Assembly (NCBI RefSeq): GCF_000024965.1
Contig: NC_013530.1
Span: forward strand, 3,286,001 to 3,350,000
Reading direction: 5' to 3'
Source: Xylanimonas cellulosilytica DSM 15894
GTDB taxonomy: Bacteria > Actinomycetota > Actinomycetes > Actinomycetales > Cellulomonadaceae
DNA length: 64,000 nt
The translations under genes and the position numbers were made by a program. Positions 26,456 through 36,749 of this stretch are shown here, piece after piece. The notes beneath the pieces were generated by a model, which saw only the letters and a list, made by a program, of their open reading frames with translations, made no database searches and had not been told where the DNA came from. Positions within the stretch are counted from its first letter, which is position 1, and each line of letters starts with the position of its first letter.

Positions 26456-28294
26456 TCAGCGCTCCTTGTCCGGGTCGTAGGGGATCCAGCGCTCGGCGTC
26501 GTCGGGCTCGGGGGCGGGCTCGACGGCGGGCTCCGCCTCCGGCGACGTGCCGGCGGCGACCGGCTGCCACACGAGACCCGGCGCGGGCGGGATCGGCGCA
26601 GGCGGGATCGGCGCGTGCTGCTGCCCGGCGGGCGGCGTCGGCGCGACCGGCGGCGCGGGAGCAGGCTCCACAGGGGCCGACGGCGCAGGAGCGGGCTGCG
26701 CGGGGAGCACCGGCGCGAACGGCGAGACCGGGGTGTGGACCCGCCCGGGCTGCTCGTCCACGGCCGACGCCAGCGGCGTCGGCGCAGGCGGCTGGGACGG
26801 CACGGGCACGGGCGCCGGCTCGGCCAGGAAGGGTGGCGGCGTCACCACGGCAGGCTCGACGGGCTCCGCCGCCGGTGCCGGCGCAGGCGCGGCGAGGGGC
26901 GCATACGCGGCGCCGTGCGCGGGAGTGGGAGTGGGAGTGGGCGCGTACGGCGCGCCGTCAAGGGCATGGTTCCCGACCGCCCCGTCGTCGGCAGGCACCG
27001 CGTCGTCGGCAGCCGCCACGTCGTCCGCAGGCACCGGCTCGGGCGCGGGCGTGGTGGGGTACGAGCCGGTGCGGACGCCGGTCTCGGTCAGCCAGTCGAG
27101 CGCCATCCACCGGATGCCGCCGCGGTCGGGCGCGGTCTCGGCGAGCTGGGCGACGGGGCCGCCGCCCAGGCCGGGCAGGTCGGCGTCGGGCTGCACCTCG
27201 GCCCACGGGACCAGCACGAACGCGCGCTCGTGGGCGCGCGGGTGCGGCAGCACGAGGTCGTCGGAGACGGCGACGAGCGACCCGTACCGCACGATGTCGA
27301 CGTCGAGCGTGCGCGGGCCCCAGCGCTCCTCGCGGACCCGGCCGTGCGCGTTCTCCACGGCCTGCGTGGCGCGCAGGAGCGCGCGCGGCGAGAGGGTGGT
27401 GCGGGCGATCAGCACCGCGTTGAGGTAGTCGGGCTGCTCGTCGGGCCCGCCGACGGCGGTGGTCCGCGCGAGCGGCGACACCTCGGTGACCTGGATGCCG
27501 GGCAGGCGGTCGAGGTCGGTGACCGCCGCGCGCAGGCTGGCCTGCGGGTCGCCGAGGTTGCCGCCGATGGCGAGCACCACCTCGACCGGCTCGGCCGGGT
27601 CGACGTCCAGGCGGTCGACGACGGGTTCGGGCTCGGGCTCCGGGACGGGCGGCGCCGGGGGCGCTGCCTCCGCATGAGCCGGCACGGGGGTGGGCGCCGG
27701 GATCGGCAGCGAGACGGGCAGCGGCGGCGGCACGGGGAGCGGAGCCGGCAGCGGCGCGGGCACCGGGAGGGCGGTCAGGGTCTCGACGGCCTCGACCGCC
27801 AAGGGCTCAGCCACCGGGGTCTCGACAGGCTCGACCACCGCGGGCTCGACCACCGCAGGCTCGACCAACGACGCGGTCACGACCGGCACCTTCACGCGGT
27901 CGCGGCGGATCGCCACCTCGACGTCGTCGAACGGCACGGTGATGGGGGCCTGCGGCTTGTGCACGCGCACGTCCACGGCGACGACGGCTGGTCGTTCGAG
28001 CACGACGGCGGCGATGCGCTCGGCGACGGTCTCCACGAGGTCGGCGGGCGACCCGGCGAGCACGGCGTGCACCTCCTCGGCCACCTCGGCGTAGCTCACG
28101 GTGTCGGCGAGCGCGTCCCCGGCGGCCGCGGGTCGCGTGTCCAGGTGGAGCACGACGTCGGCACCGAACTCCTGCCCCTCCGCGCGCTCGTGCGGCAGCA
28201 CGCCGTGGTGGCCCGTGGCGGTGACGCCGGTCAGCCGGATCTGGTCGAGCGGCAGCCCGTCCGGACCGAGCACTGGGCTGGCGAAGATCGTCAT
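26456..28294 (-). CDS. folBK: FolB-FolK fusion: dihydroneopterin aldolase / HPPK
   Basis: 612 residues. FolB domain (about 17-130; IRLTGVTATGHHGVLPHERA, then KPQAPITVPFDDVEVAIRR) converts dihydroneopterin to 6-hydroxymethyldihydropterin. FolK domain (about 245-400; AIGGNLGDPQASL, GPRTLDVDIVRYG, LPHPRAHERAFVLVPW) pyrophosphorylates that product. A Pro/Val/Ala/Glu-rich linker (about 135-240) includes VVEPVETP, a coding copy of the intergenic repeat. A second low-complexity Pro/Ala tail fills about 410-600. Consecutive steps on one chain suggest channelling. ATGA-coupled to folP. Confidence 0.9.
   Translation of the reverse strand: MTIFASPVLGPDGLPLDQIRLTGVTATGHHGVLPHERAEGQEFGADVVLHLDTRPAAAGDALADTVSYAEVAEEVHAVLAGSPADLVETVAERIAAVVLERPAVVAVDVRVHKPQAPITVPFDDVEVAIRRDRVKVPVVTASLVEPAVVEPAVVEPVETPVAEPLAVEAVETLTALPVPAPLPAPLPVPPPLPVSLPIPAPTPVPAHAEAAPPAPPVPEPEPEPVVDRLDVDPAEPVEVVLAIGGNLGDPQASLRAAVTDLDRLPGIQVTEVSPLARTTAVGGPDEQPDYLNAVLIARTTLSPRALLRATQAVENAHGRVREERWGPRTLDVDIVRYGSLVAVSDDLVLPHPRAHERAFVLVPWAEVQPDADLPGLGGGPVAQLAETAPDRGGIRWMALDWLTETGVRTGSYPTTPAPEPVPADDVAAADDAVPADDGAVGNHALDGAPYAPTPTPTPAHGAAYAPLAAPAPAPAAEPVEPAVVTPPPFLAEPAPVPVPSQPPAPTPLASAVDEQPGRVHTPVSPFAPVLPAQPAPAPSAPVEPAPAPPVAPTPPAGQQHAPIPPAPIPPAPGLVWQPVAAGTSPEAEPAVEPAPEPDDAERWIPYDPDKER
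27818..27840 (-). repeat. VVEPVETT repeat core inside folB-folK
   Basis: GGTCTCGACAGGCTCGACCA followed by CCG, differing from the intergenic core at two or three bases. The partial unit GCTCGACCACCG is repeated just beyond (27844-27870). In frame it gives VVEPVETP in the linker between the two enzymes. Confidence 0.75.
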
Positions 28295-29238
28295 GGCGTT
28301 GGCACCTCTCCGTCGAAATCCGGGCCGCCAGGGGCCCTACGGGTCCCCGCAGCGGCCCATGCTGCCGCGACCCGCACCGCATCGTGGCTCGCACGCGCCG
28401 CGTGGACGCGCACTGCCCAGGCCCCGGCCGCGGCGGCGAGCGCCGAGATCGCGGCGGTCGCGTCGTCGCGGGCGAGCGGGGGCGCGGGTTCCGCGACGTC
28501 GATGCCGCCGTCCCGGCGCCCGCTGGCCAGGAGCCGCCCGAGGAACCGCTTGCGCGACGCCCCGACGAGCACCGGCCGCCCGAGCGCCTGGAGCGCGTCG
28601 AGGTGGGCCAGCAGCGGCCAGTTGAGGTCGCCGGACTTGGCGAACCCGAGCCCGGGGTCGAGCACGATCTGCTCGCGGCGCACGCCGTCGGCCTCCAGGG
28701 CGGCCATCTGGGCGGCGAGCTCGTCGCGGACGTCGGTGACGACGTCGTCGTACACCTCGAGGGAGTCCATGACGTCGGCGTGCCCGCGCCAGTGCATGCA
28801 CACGTACGCGGCGCCCGTCTCGGCGACGGCGCGGCCCATCTCCGGGTCGGCGAGGCCGCCGGAGACGTCGTTGACGATGCGGGCGCCCGCGGCGACGGCC
28901 CGTTCGGCCACGCGGGCCCGGGTGGTGTCCACCGAGACGACGGCGCCGGCGGCGGCGAGCCGCTCGATCACGGGCATGACGCGGGCGAGCTCCTGCTCCT
29001 CGGGCACGCGCGCGGAGCCGGGGCGGGTGGACTCCCCGCCGACGTCGACGATGTCGGCGCCCTCCCCGAGCAGCTCGAGCCCGTGGCGCACCCCGGCCTC
29101 GGGCGAGAACCACTCGCCGCCGTCGGAGAACGAGTCGGGCGTGACGTTGACGACGCCCATCACCAGGCACCGGCCGACGCCGGAGAGCTCGGGCACGCCC
29201 GCGACGGGGACGTCGCGGGACCAGGTGGGGGCCGGCAC
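28291..29238 (-). CDS. folP: dihydropteroate synthase
   Basis: FolP joins the FolK product to p-aminobenzoate and is the sulfonamide target. 315 residues with MGVVNVTPDSFSDGG near residue 28, DVGGESTRPG, NDVSGG, DPGLGFAKSGDLNW and the phosphate-binding GASRKRFLG near 235. The GTG at 29238, 8 nt after the folE stop, is the only start compatible with a complete first strand. Ends in ATGA overlap with folB-folK. Confidence 0.95.
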   Translation of the reverse strand: MPAPTWSRDVPVAGVPELSGVGRCLVMGVVNVTPDSFSDGGEWFSPEAGVRHGLELLGEGADIVDVGGESTRPGSARVPEEQELARVMPVIERLAAAGAVVSVDTTRARVAERAVAAGARIVNDVSGGLADPEMGRAVAETGAAYVCMHWRGHADVMDSLEVYDDVVTDVRDELAAQMAALEADGVRREQIVLDPGLGFAKSGDLNWPLLAHLDALQALGRPVLVGASRKRFLGRLLASGRRDGGIDVAEPAPPLARDDATAAISALAAAAGAWAVRVHAARASHDAVRVAAAWAAAGTRRAPGGPDFDGEVPTP

Positions 29239-29246
29239 GGCCCGGC

Positions 29247-29851
29247 CTACTTCCCGATGACGAGGCTCATGGCCTCGGCGCGGGTCGCGGGGTCGCGCAT
29301 CTGCCCGCGGACGGCGCTGGTCACGGTGCGCGACCCGGGCTTGTGCACGCCGCGCATCGACATGCACAGGTGCTCGCACTCGATCACGACGATCACGCCG
29401 CGGGGGCGCAGGATCTTGACCAGCGCGTCCGCGACCTGCGAGGTGAGTCGCTCCTGCACCTGGGGGCGGCGGGCGTACACGTCGACGAGCCGGGCGATCT
29501 TGGACAGCCCGGTGATGACGCCGTCGGTGCTGGGGATGTAGCCCACGTGGGCGACGCCGTGGAAGGGCACGAGGTGGTGCTCGCAGGTGGAGTACACCTC
29601 GATGTCCTTGACCAGCACCATCTCCTCGTGACCGATGTCGAAGGTGGTGGTCAGGACGTCCTCGGGCTCCTGGCGCAGCCCGGCGAAGACCTCCTGGTAG
29701 GCGCGGGCCACGCGGGCGGGCGTCTCGCGCAGGCCCTCGCGGTCGGGGTTCTCGCCGACGGCGAGGAGCAGCTCGCGCACCGCGGCCTCGGCCCGGGCCA
29801 GGTCGACGGGCGGCACCTCGGTGGCCGGGCGGGTCACGCCGTCGGTCGCCG

Positions 29852-29855
<4 letters not shown>
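29247..29855 (-). CDS. folE: GTP cyclohydrolase I
   Basis: First enzyme of folate synthesis: GTP to dihydroneopterin triphosphate. 202 residues with zinc motif [12 protein letters not shown] near residue 90, [20 protein letters not shown], and [12 protein letters not shown] supplying the third zinc ligand Cys. The GTG overlaps the ftsH stop (GTGA). The order folE-folP-folBK downstream of ftsH is the standard actinobacterial one. Confidence 0.96.
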
Positions 29856-31861
<2,006 letters not shown>

Positions 31862-32044
31862 CGGTGGCGGGGCCGGCCCCGCATCCCTTCGTTCGCAGGC
31901 TTTCCGACGAAACTACACGTCGGCGCTGGGAGTCCGGCGAGTGTTCGCGCAGGGCAGGACGGCGGCGGGTACGTCACGCGCCAGGCGCTGGCGTCGTCGT
32001 CGGTCCGTTCTCAGGGCAACGCACGACCCGGCGCTCCGGTTCCG
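31862..32044. other. 183-bp gap between hpt and ftsH
   Basis: Contains the ftsH -10 candidate TAGTTT (31910-31915) and an 8-codon reading frame (31884-31858) whose TGA overlaps the ftsH ATG; its lack of ribosome-site spacing makes translation doubtful. No hairpin terminator is obvious after hpt. Confidence 0.4.
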
Positions 32045-32596
32045 TCAGGAGTAGACGTGCGGCGCGAGCGTCGCCACGAACGGCAGGTTGCGGTACTTCT
32101 CGGCGTAGTCGAGGCCGTACCCGACGACGAACTCCGTGGGGATGTCGAAGCCCACGTACTTGACGTCGACCTGGACCTTCGCGGCGTCGGGCTTGCGCAG
32201 CGCGGCGGCGATCTCGACGGACTCCGGGCCGCGCGAGCGCAGGTTCGCGACCAGCCAGGACAGCGTCAGGCCCGAGTCGATGATGTCCTCGACGATGAGC
32301 ACGTTGCGGCCGGTCAGGTCGGTGTCGAGGTCCTTGAGGATGCGGACCACGCCGCTCGACTTGGTGCCCGACCCGTAGGACGACACGGCCATCCAGTCCA
32401 TCTCGGCCTTGGTGTGCAGACGGCGGGACAGGTCGGCCATGACCATGACCGCACCCTTGAGCACGCCGACCAGGAGGAGGTCCTTGCCCGCGTAGTCCTT
32501 GTCGATCTGCGCGGCGATCTCGTCGAGCTTGGCGCCGATCTGCTCCTCGGTGAGCAGGATGCTGGCGATGTCGCCGGCGACGTCCGCGTGGTCCAC
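32045..32596 (-). CDS. hpt: hypoxanthine phosphoribosyltransferase
   Basis: 183 residues. PRPP-binding motif [15 protein letters not shown] near residue 98, catalytic-loop region [23 protein letters not shown] near 42 and the late [17 protein letters not shown]. Salvages hypoxanthine (and guanine) to IMP/GMP. The GTG at 32596 follows GAGGAG by 7 nt. Lies between tilS and ftsH, a conserved bacterial trio. Confidence 0.95.
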   Translation of the reverse strand: MDHADVAGDIASILLTEEQIGAKLDEIAAQIDKDYAGKDLLLVGVLKGAVMVMADLSRRLHTKAEMDWMAVSSYGSGTKSSGVVRILKDLDTDLTGRNVLIVEDIIDSGLTLSWLVANLRSRGPESVEIAAALRKPDAAKVQVDVKYVGFDIPTEFVVGYGLDYAEKYRNLPFVATLAPHVYS

Positions 32597-32658
32597 GGGT
32601 TACTCCTCAGGTTTGCGATCTCAGGTGTCGGCGGGCACGCCAGCCCATGTCGACAGGC

Positions 32659-33813
32659 TCAGGAGGGACCGGGCCCTCGGTGCAGGACCAGGGTGCCACA
32701 CGCGCGGCGTGCGCTCGCACCGGACGGCAGCCCGACGGCCCCCTGCCCGTGCCAGCCGACCACCAGCGCGTCGAGCGCGTCGACGTGCTTCGCGCCGGTC
32801 GCCCCGGGAGGCGCCCCGACGGCGAGGGCCGCCGCCCGCAGCGCCCGCCGCCGCACGGCCGCGGGCGCCGCCGCCAGCACCCCCACGTCGAGCCGCACCT
32901 CCGCCGGGTTGTCAGATGCCGGGTTGTCAGAGGGTGGCGAGGCCAAGGGCTCGCGTGGCTCTGACAGGTCGGGTGCGGGTGGGGGTGTAGGGCGCTTGGC
33001 GTCCGCCAGGAGGGTGGCAGCCGCGTCGTCGAGGGCGTCGGCGTCGGCGCGGAGCTGGGTGGCCGAGCGGGCCAGGGACTCCGCCGTGCCGGGGCCGAGC
33101 ACGTCCTCCAGCAGGGGCAGCACCTCGTGGCGCACCCGGGTGCGCAGCGGCACCGGTCCGTGCGGCATGTCACGGTCCGACGACGGCGGCAGGTCGTTGG
33201 TCGGGTCGTCCCACCAGTCCAGCCCTTGCGCGGCGCAGGCGGCGCGGAGCTGCGCCCGGCGCAGGCCCAGCAGGGGGCGCCGGTAGATCCCGCGGGCCGG
33301 CGGGATACCGGCCAGGGTGCGGGCCCCGCTCCCCCGCGCCAGACCCAGCAGCACCTGCTCGGCCTGGTCGTCGAGGGTGTGGCCCAGCAGCACGGCGACC
33401 GCACCGGTCGACGCTGCGACGTCGTCGAACGCCGCGTAGCGCGCCCGCCGTGCGGCATCCTCCAGCCCGGTCACGCCGTCGTGCCCGACGACGACGCGGC
33501 GCACCACGACCGGGTCGAGGCCCAGCCCGCGGCACTGCTGCGCGGCGGCCGCGGCGACGTCGTCCGACCCGGGCTGCAGGCCGTGGTCGACGACGACGGC
33601 GGCGGCGCGCACCGCGAACCCCCGTGACCGGACCGACCGCCCGACGCGACGCGACTCGTGCGCGACGGCGGCCGCGAGCGCCAGCGAGTCGGACCCGCCG
33701 GAGCAGGCGACGAGCACGAGGTCGCCGGGGCCGAGCCCGGCGGCGACGAGGTCGGCGAGCGTGGCACGCACGGCGACCCGCACGGCCAGGACGGAGCGGT
33801 CGACGTGGCCCAT
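32659..33813 (-). CDS. tilS: tRNA(Ile)-lysidine synthase
   Basis: TilS modifies C34 of tRNA-Ile2 with lysine so it reads AUA. 384 residues with the PP-loop ATP site ACSGGSDSLAL near residue 36, VDHGLQPGSDD near 75, GHTLDDQAEQVLLGLARGSG near 145 and DDPTN near 210. Residues about 280-296 are an in-frame 42-bp palindromic element (32925-32966), with a duplicated SDNPASDNPA beside it. The ATG follows three 14-bp tandem repeats; the upstream ATGs in them soon reach stops. Confidence 0.92.
   Translation of the reverse strand: MGHVDRSVLAVRVAVRATLADLVAAGLGPGDLVLVACSGGSDSLALAAAVAHESRRVGRSVRSRGFAVRAAAVVVDHGLQPGSDDVAAAAAQQCRGLGLDPVVVRRVVVGHDGVTGLEDAARRARYAAFDDVAASTGAVAVLLGHTLDDQAEQVLLGLARGSGARTLAGIPPARGIYRRPLLGLRRAQLRAACAAQGLDWWDDPTNDLPPSSDRDMPHGPVPLRTRVRHEVLPLLEDVLGPGTAESLARSATQLRADADALDDAAATLLADAKRPTPPPAPDLSEPREPLASPPSDNPASDNPAEVRLDVGVLAAAPAAVRRRALRAAALAVGAPPGATGAKHVDALDALVVGWHGQGAVGLPSGASARRACGTLVLHRGPGPS
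32925..32966 (-). repeat. 42-bp palindromic element inside tilS
   Basis: TGTCAGA and TCTGACA ends, 28-bp interior with an inner GCGAG/CTCGC stem. Encodes SEPREPLASPPSD in frame. A partial end (TTGTCAGATGCCGGG) is duplicated just upstream at 32910-32924. Partner of 22875-22916. Confidence 0.8.
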
Positions 33814-33851
33814 CAGACGCCGCCCATCAGACGTGACCCATCAGACGTGGC
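33810..33851. repeat. three 14-bp tandem repeats at the tilS start
   Basis: CCATCAGACG recurs at 33810, 33824 and 33838 with 14-bp period. On the minus strand each unit presents an ATG-GGC/GGT start-like triplet. Only the last leads into tilS (MGHVDRS); the others give four-codon frames (MGGV, MGHV) then TGA. Confidence 0.75.
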
Positions 33852-33854
33852 TCA

Positions 33855-35051
33855 TCACCCGTGGACGCGACGCACCCAGGCGGCGGCGTCGGCGATCTCG
33901 CGGGCCGTCGGCAGCGCGTCCGCGGAGGTCCACACGGCGTTGAGGCCGCGTCGGCCGACCTTCCGCTCGACGGCGCGGACGAACGCCGCCCCGTCGCGGT
34001 ACTGGGCGAGCTTGGCGTCCATGCCCAGGAGGCGGCGCAGGACGATGTCGAGGCGGGGTGCGCCCTCGCCGTCGCGCCGCTTGTCGAAGCGGTGGCGGAT
34101 CTGCCGCACGGAGCGCACGACGCGCGGGCCGACGGCGTCCATCATGACGTCGGCGTGCCCTTCGAGCAGGGCCATGACGGCGGTGATCGCGGCGAGCTCG
34201 TCCTTCTGGGCGGGGGTCATCAGGTGCTCGAACGGGGCGGCGGTGCCCGGCCGGAGCACGCCGGTGACGACGTCGGCGACGGTGCGTCCGGCCGTGGCGA
34301 GCTTCTGGTGCAGGGGCGCCTTGGCCAGGCCGACGGCGGTGCGGGTGACGTCCTCCAGGAGGCCGCCGACGCGGTCGCGCAGGTGTGCGGCCAGCCAGGG
34401 TGCGGCGGAGAACTGGAGGGCGTGGGTCTGCTCGTGCAGGCACACCCACAGGCGGAAGTCGCGGGGGTCGACGCCCATCGTGCGTTCGGCGTGCAGCACG
34501 TTCGGGGCGACGAGCAGCAGGCGACCGGGCCCGGGCTCCCCGTCGCCCGCACCGTCGTCGTCGTTGCCGGTACCGGTGCCGAGCCGCGCGTACGGGTCGA
34601 ACTGGCCGAGCACGCGCGGAGCGAGCAGCGCGAGCAGCCCGCCCACCTCGAGCGCGCCGCCGAGGCGTGCGCTCTGCGACGTCGGCACGGACTCCTCGCC
34701 GAGCGCCGCGGCGACGGGCGCGGTCATCGCGGCCATGACCTGCGTGTTCGCGAGCGCCCAGCGTGCGCGGTCGACGACGTGCACGCTGCCGAGCTCCGCG
34801 GCGCCGTCCCGCGGACCGCCGACGACGCGGCGCACTCCGCCGTCCGGGCGCGTGGACACGGGCGTCATGCGGGTGGTGGTCAGGACGTGCTCGACGGCGT
34901 CGGAGGCGGCGTCACGCAGGCCGCCCACGAGCGCGGCGAGCTCGTCGCGGGTGGCGCGGGGCCCGGGCGGGGCGACGCGGGCGGCGAGCTCGGCGGCCGC
35001 GGACCAGTCCACGACCTCCGGGGTGGGGGCGGGCCGCGGGTCGGTGGTCAC
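33855..35051 (-). CDS. zinc-dependent metalloprotease, DUF2342 family
   Basis: 398 residues. Zinc motif HEQTH in LWVCLHEQTHALQFSAAPW near residue 195 with a downstream glutamate in LLEGHADVMMDAVGP near 285, the pattern of the DUF2342 (coenzyme F420 biosynthesis-associated / zincin-like) family. No signal peptide. Substrate unknown. It is commonly found before tilS-hpt-ftsH in actinobacteria. TACGGT precedes the GTG at 35051 by 6 nt, indicating a leaderless start. Confidence 0.85.
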   Translation of the reverse strand: MTTDPRPAPTPEVVDWSAAAELAARVAPPGPRATRDELAALVGGLRDAASDAVEHVLTTTRMTPVSTRPDGGVRRVVGGPRDGAAELGSVHVVDRARWALANTQVMAAMTAPVAAALGEESVPTSQSARLGGALEVGGLLALLAPRVLGQFDPYARLGTGTGNDDDGAGDGEPGPGRLLLVAPNVLHAERTMGVDPRDFRLWVCLHEQTHALQFSAAPWLAAHLRDRVGGLLEDVTRTAVGLAKAPLHQKLATAGRTVADVVTGVLRPGTAAPFEHLMTPAQKDELAAITAVMALLEGHADVMMDAVGPRVVRSVRQIRHRFDKRRDGEGAPRLDIVLRRLLGMDAKLAQYRDGAAFVRAVERKVGRRGLNAVWTSADALPTAREIADAAAWVRRVHG

Positions 35052-35057
35052 CGGCCC

Positions 35058-35063
35058 ACCGTA
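35058..35063 (-). promoter_or_regulatory. leaderless -10 of the DUF2342 gene
   Basis: TACGGT on the minus strand, 6 nt before GTG 35051. Back to back with the kinase promoter at 35084. Confidence 0.6.
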
Positions 35064-35083
35064 ACCGTCCCGGCGGTCCCGTC

Positions 35084-35089
35084 TACCCT
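35084..35089 (+). promoter_or_regulatory. leaderless -10 of the kinase-regulator operon
   Basis: TACCCT followed by 7 nt and the GTG at 35097. The two divergent -10 elements are only 20 bp apart, so the polymerases would compete. Confidence 0.55.
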
Positions 35090-35096
35090 GGCGTGC

Positions 35097-35918
35097 GTGC
35101 CCGACGTCGTGAGCCTGTCCGCCCCGGTCGCCGGGACTCTCGGCGCGGTGCTGGTGGTCCTGGTGCTCGGCGCGGCCCTGCTCGGGCGCTGGGTGCGGCG
35201 TCTGCGCGCCCACGTGCGCGAACGGTCGGCCGAGGCCGAGCGGCTGCGCGCGCTGGCCAAGGAGCGGGCCGACCGCGTGTCGGTGCTCGCCCACGAGATC
35301 CGCACGCCGCTGGCCCTCGTCAAGGGGGCGGGCGAGCTGCTCGCCGAACGGACCCCGGGGGCGCTGAACGACATCCAGAGCACGTTCGTCGAGACGATCA
35401 CGCAGAACACGGAGGCCGTCATCGCGATGGCGGAGGACCTGCTCACCGAGGCGCGGCTCGAGGCCGACCTGTTCACGCTCCAGCTCGAGGAGACGGACCT
35501 GCGCCACCTGGTGCGGCGCACGGTGCGCGAGCTGCGGCAGGTGAACCAGATGTCGATCTCGCTCGACTCGCGCGGTGCGCCCGTGACGGTGATGGTCGAC
35601 CGGCGGCTCATGCGGCAGGCGCTGTGGAACCTCGTGACGAACGCGGGCCGCCACGCGGGCTCGGCGGCCCCCGTCGTCGTGCGGATCACCCCCGGTGAGG
35701 AGTCGGTGCTGGTCGCCGTCAGCGATGCGGGGCGCGGCATGGACGCCGACGAGCGGCGCGACCTGTTCACCCCGTTCGCGCCCCACCACCGCGGCACCGG
35801 GCTGGGGCTCGTCATCACCCGGCGGATCGTCGAGCTGCACGGCGGGCGCGTGTTCGTGGACACCGTCGCCCGCCGCGGCACCACCGTCCTGCTCAGCGTG
35901 CCGGTGGTGGCCCGATGA
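35097..35918 (+). CDS. sensor histidine kinase with minimal input region
   Basis: 273 residues. One membrane helix (about 10-30), a short helical linker, H-box VSVLAHEIRTPLALVKG with phospho-His near residue 67, N-box LWNLVTNAGRH, G1 VSDAGRGM and G2 GTGLGLVITRRIV. There is no external sensor domain, so the signal is read in the membrane, in the cytoplasm or through a partner, possibly the adjacent transporter. ATGA overlap with the response regulator. Opposite in orientation to its neighbours on both sides. Confidence 0.9.
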   Translation: MPDVVSLSAPVAGTLGAVLVVLVLGAALLGRWVRRLRAHVRERSAEAERLRALAKERADRVSVLAHEIRTPLALVKGAGELLAERTPGALNDIQSTFVETITQNTEAVIAMAEDLLTEARLEADLFTLQLEETDLRHLVRRTVRELRQVNQMSISLDSRGAPVTVMVDRRLMRQALWNLVTNAGRHAGSAAPVVVRITPGEESVLVAVSDAGRGMDADERRDLFTPFAPHHRGTGLGLVITRRIVELHGGRVFVDTVARRGTTVLLSVPVVAR

Positions 35919-36610
35919 GCGCGGCACCGCGGGCCCTCGTCGTCGACGACGAACCGCAGATGCTCGCGATCGTCGAGTTCGCGCTGCAGACGCAGGGCTT
36001 CGAGTGCGTGACCGCCCCGGACGCCGAGCGTGCCTGGCGCGTGCTCCTGACCCAGGACGTCGACCTCGCCGTGCTCGACGTCATGCTGCCGGGCGCGAGC
36101 GGCATCGAGCTGTGCCGCCGCATCCGCAGCAGGCTCGACGTCCCGGTGCTGCTCCTGACCGCCCGCGGCGAGACCGAGGACCGCATCGCAGGGCTCGAGG
36201 CCGGCGCCGACGACTACGTCCCCAAGCCGTTCAGCCCGCGCGAGGTGGCGCTGCGCGCCCAGGCGCTCGTCCGGCGCACCGGGGCCCGGCACGAGCCGCG
36301 CGACGTCGTCGTCAACGGCCCCGTCCGGGTGGACGTCCTGCGCCGGACGCTGACCTCCGGGGGCGAGGTGGTGCACCTCAGCGAGCTCGAGACACGCCTG
36401 CTCGCGACCCTCGCGGAGCGGGCCGGCGAGGTCGTCACCTGGCGTGACCTGCTCAACGACGTGTGGTCCACGGCGTCGGTCGCCGGCGGGCGCGAGATGG
36501 TCAAGACCGCCGTCTACCGGGTGCGGCAGCGCCTCCCCGAGCGGGCCGGGGAACCGCTCGTGGTGACCGTGCGCGGGCGCGGCTACCTGATGCCGCGCCT
36601 CGACCGCTGA
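35915..36610 (+). CDS. OmpR-family response regulator
   Basis: 231 residues. Receiver (about 5-118): VVDDEPQM, phospho-Asp in LAVLDVMLPGASG, Lys in VPKPFSPRE. Winged-helix DNA-binding domain (about 130-228) ending VVTVRGRGYLMPRLD. Coupled to the kinase by ATGA. GGTCAC half-sites and palindromes start at its stop codon, just before the transporter genes, the obvious candidate target. Confidence 0.92.
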   Translation: MSAAPRALVVDDEPQMLAIVEFALQTQGFECVTAPDAERAWRVLLTQDVDLAVLDVMLPGASGIELCRRIRSRLDVPVLLLTARGETEDRIAGLEAGADDYVPKPFSPREVALRAQALVRRTGARHEPRDVVVNGPVRVDVLRRTLTSGGEVVHLSELETRLLATLAERAGEVVTWRDLLNDVWSTASVAGGREMVKTAVYRVRQRLPERAGEPLVVTVRGRGYLMPRLDR

Positions 36611-36661
36611 CCACCTGTGGTCACCGCCGTGCTTGGTCACCGCGCTGTGACCGTCCGTGAC
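36608..36661 (+). promoter_or_regulatory. candidate operator of the ABC transporter operon
   Basis: A perfect palindrome TGACCACCTGTGGTCA (36608-36623, beginning with the regulator's stop codon) and an inverted pair GGTCAC-6 nt-GTGACC (36635-36652). Half-site GGTCAC also starts at 36619, 16 nt from the next, with a further GTGAC at 36657. Binding by the adjacent response regulator is inferred from position only. Confidence 0.5.
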
Positions 36662-36749
36662 GAACGCGTGATCGGCCCGGGCTCTGCCGCGTGGAACAGT
36701 GGCGGCCGCAGGGCAAAGAGGCCTTGCACATGCCAACGGAGGACATGAG

